A DNA stretch of 42,684 bases, taken from positions 1 through 42,684 of the forward strand of contig JANYKI010000035.1 in assembly GCA_025361645.1 (NCBI GenBank), given 5' to 3'. The stretch comes from Methanothrix sp. (lineage in GTDB: Archaea > Halobacteriota > Methanosarcinia > Methanotrichales > Methanotrichaceae). Position numbers and translations under genes: made by a program. Positions 41,830-42,684 of this stretch are shown in pieces (the stretch's first letter is position 1; each line of letters opens with the position of its first letter). The notes beneath the pieces are model-generated. The model was given only the letters and a program-made list of their open reading frames with translations, did no database searches and was not told where the DNA came from.

Positions 41830-41889
41830 GATTGCTTTCTCGCCGCCCGTGCCGAGCGGGCCCGCCACCGCATTTGGGAGAAAGGAATC
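41830..41889. other. Nested stem-loop between a small gene and tRNA-Ser
   Basis: An outer stem GATTGCTTTCTC (41830-41841) pairs with GAGAAAGGAATC (41878-41889) with one mismatch. An inner stem GCCCG-TGCCGAG-CGGGC (41845-41861) sits inside it. It could be a terminator structure or a small RNA. Confidence 0.45.
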
Positions 41890-41971
41890 AGTTTAAGAAT
41901 TCAATGATAATTTCTTGGCGAAGAAGGCAAACCTGCCGACGATCAAAGAGACCTGCCAAAAAAACGATACG

Positions 41972-42056
41972 CGCCGAGGGTGGGATTCGAACCCACGATC
42001 TCCGGAGGAGAACAGGTTTAGCAAACCTGCGCCTTACCAGGCTAGGCAACCTCGAC
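41972..42056 (-). tRNA. tRNA-Ser (GCT anticodon)
   Basis: The 85-nt minus-strand fold has acceptor GTCGAGG/CCTCGGC plus discriminator G, D stem GCC/GGC, anticodon arm CAGGT-TTGCTAA-ACCTG with anticodon GCT, a long variable arm (CTCC/GGAG) as in class II tRNAs, and T arm GTGGG-TTCGAAT-CCCAC. It reads Ser codons AGC/AGT. No CCA is encoded. Confidence 0.95.
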
Positions 42057-42081
42057 TTGCCTCATGAACTTGACCCTTGGG

Positions 42082-42092
42082 CTATTTAAATT
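42082..42092 (-). promoter_or_regulatory. TATA box of tRNA-Ser
   Basis: On the minus strand AATTTAAATAG is centred about 31 nt upstream of the tRNA 5' end, the right distance for an archaeal TATA box. Confidence 0.6.
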
Positions 42093-42140
42093 CTGCGTTT
42101 GCCGCCCGGCAAAAGTATCGCATTCTTTTTTCCAGCAGCA

Positions 42141-42521
42141 TCACACTACGCACGCCAGCAGGTCCTTGCCGGTGATGATCCCCACCAGTGCCCCGTCCTT
42201 CATCACGGGAAGCCTTCGGATGCTGTGCTCTCGCATCAATCTGGCCGCTTCCCTTGTGGTGGCATCAATGTCAATGGTGATAAGCGGGCTTGCCGTCATG
42301 ATCTCCCGGACGGCGATCGCCGCCGGGTCCCGGCCTTCGGAAAATACCTTGAGGAAGATCCGGCTGGTGGTAACGATTCCCAGGCACTCCTTGAGAAGAC
42401 CTTCCCGGGCCACCAGCACGCATCCCTTCTTCTCCGTCGCCATTCGCTTCACGGCCTCCAGCACCGTGGCCTCCGGGGGCACAGTGGCAATGGGATAGCT
42501 CATCAGATCTCGAACCTTCAT
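42141..42521 (-). CDS. CBS-domain pair protein
   Basis: Two CBS domains span the 126-residue product: KVRDLMSYPIATVPPEATVLEAVKRM...VLVAREG...GIVTTSRIF and REIMTASPLITIDIDATTREAARLMREHSIRRLPVM followed by GALVGIITGKDL. A Bateman pair binds adenine nucleotides or SAM and usually regulates a partner. ATG 42521 gives the usual MKVRDLM start; GTG 42530 is possible. It is a stand-alone CBS protein, as is common in methanogens, and is transcribed toward tRNA-Ser. Confidence 0.88.
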   Translation of the reverse strand: MKVRDLMSYPIATVPPEATVLEAVKRMATEKKGCVLVAREGLLKECLGIVTTSRIFLKVFSEGRDPAAIAVREIMTASPLITIDIDATTREAARLMREHSIRRLPVMKDGALVGIITGKDLLACVV

Positions 42522-42640
42522 AGCCGCCACAATCCATTATATCCTGTGCTCTTTATTACAATTATTAGGAGATAAATCTGATCCATTTTAAGGTGCCTTT
42601 TGCCTGAGCGAGCTATTTTTAGCGGTTCTTGAACCAAAGG

Positions 42641-42684
42641 TGTCTCTCCGTTCGTACTCTGTGAACTCTGCTGCTCTGTGGTTG
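42641..42684 (+). repeat. CTCTGTG dispersed repeat at right edge (incomplete)
   Basis: TGTCTCTCCG, TACTCTGTGAACTCTG and CTGCTCTGTGGTTG form an arm similar to the one at 29643-29690 read in reverse. It runs off the window, so its full extent is unknown. Confidence 0.5.

Noticed and set aside
1-42684. Insertion sequences or transposases
   Set aside because: No transposase motifs were seen in any frame; only small hairpin-type repeats and the dinD remnant hint at mobile DNA.

Overview
The window looks like chromosomal DNA of a methanogenic archaeon, most likely of the Methanosarcinales and probably close to Methanothrix (Methanosaeta). The grounds are an Orc1/Cdc6 initiator beside origin recognition boxes, the small subunit of the archaeal D-family DNA polymerase (DP1), fibrillarin, a methanogen-type thymidylate synthase, archaeosine radical-SAM enzyme RaSEA, an anaerobic cbi corrin pathway, GGTGA-type ribosome binding sites, and very large DUF11-repeat surface proteins. 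The genus call is inference from gene content.

Layout. 0-4.4 kb: an edge-truncated HAD-like gene, a small secreted protein, an AbrB-type regulator, a pentapeptide-repeat membrane protein, thymidylate synthase, two tiny genes and a PD-(D/E)XK nuclease. 4.5-6.3 kb: an AT-rich minus-strand operon (TIGR04255 family protein, an unknown protein and a HEPN protein, perhaps led by a small ORF). It is the best candidate here for a poorly described, possibly defensive system. 6.3-12.7 kb: a tightly overlapping corrin operon cbiT-L-F-G-H-C-D-E, with a likely AUA start in cbiG and a tandem-fused CbiH. 12.7-16.3 kb: a lipoprotein, UPF0148 and UPF0147 proteins, and a replication origin with several ORB-like boxes in front of orc1/cdc6.

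16.3-20.2 kb: a second pentapeptide-repeat membrane protein and secreted proteins, one with a papain-like Cys/His/Asn domain. 20.2-20.7 kb: a decayed dinD-like fragment next to tRNA-Gly(GCC). 20.8-28 kb: housekeeping genes for thioredoxin reductase, RaSEA, a tandem Usp protein, two hypotheticals, NikR, fibrillarin, signal peptidase and DP1.

28.3-41.5 kb: a long one-direction cell-surface locus with two small repeat proteins, a 1453-residue LTD/DUF11 protein, a duplicated N-terminal-domain gene, a 1683-residue GEVED/SdrD_B/DUF11 protein carrying four near-identical 369-bp repeats, and a one-DUF11 protein. A GC-rich patch and a long hairpin element interrupt it. The C-terminal domain of the 1683-residue protein is the same domain as the whole small secreted protein at the left end of the window. 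41.5-42.7 kb: a small conserved protein, a nested hairpin, tRNA-Ser(GCT) and a CBS-domain protein.

Working together: NikR (nickel) and the cbi operon (cobalt corrinoid) fit the metal demands of methanogenesis. The signal peptidase would process the many signal-peptide-bearing surface proteins. Orc1, the ORBs and DP1 are replication functions. All calls come from reading the sequence and recalled family knowledge; no search was run.
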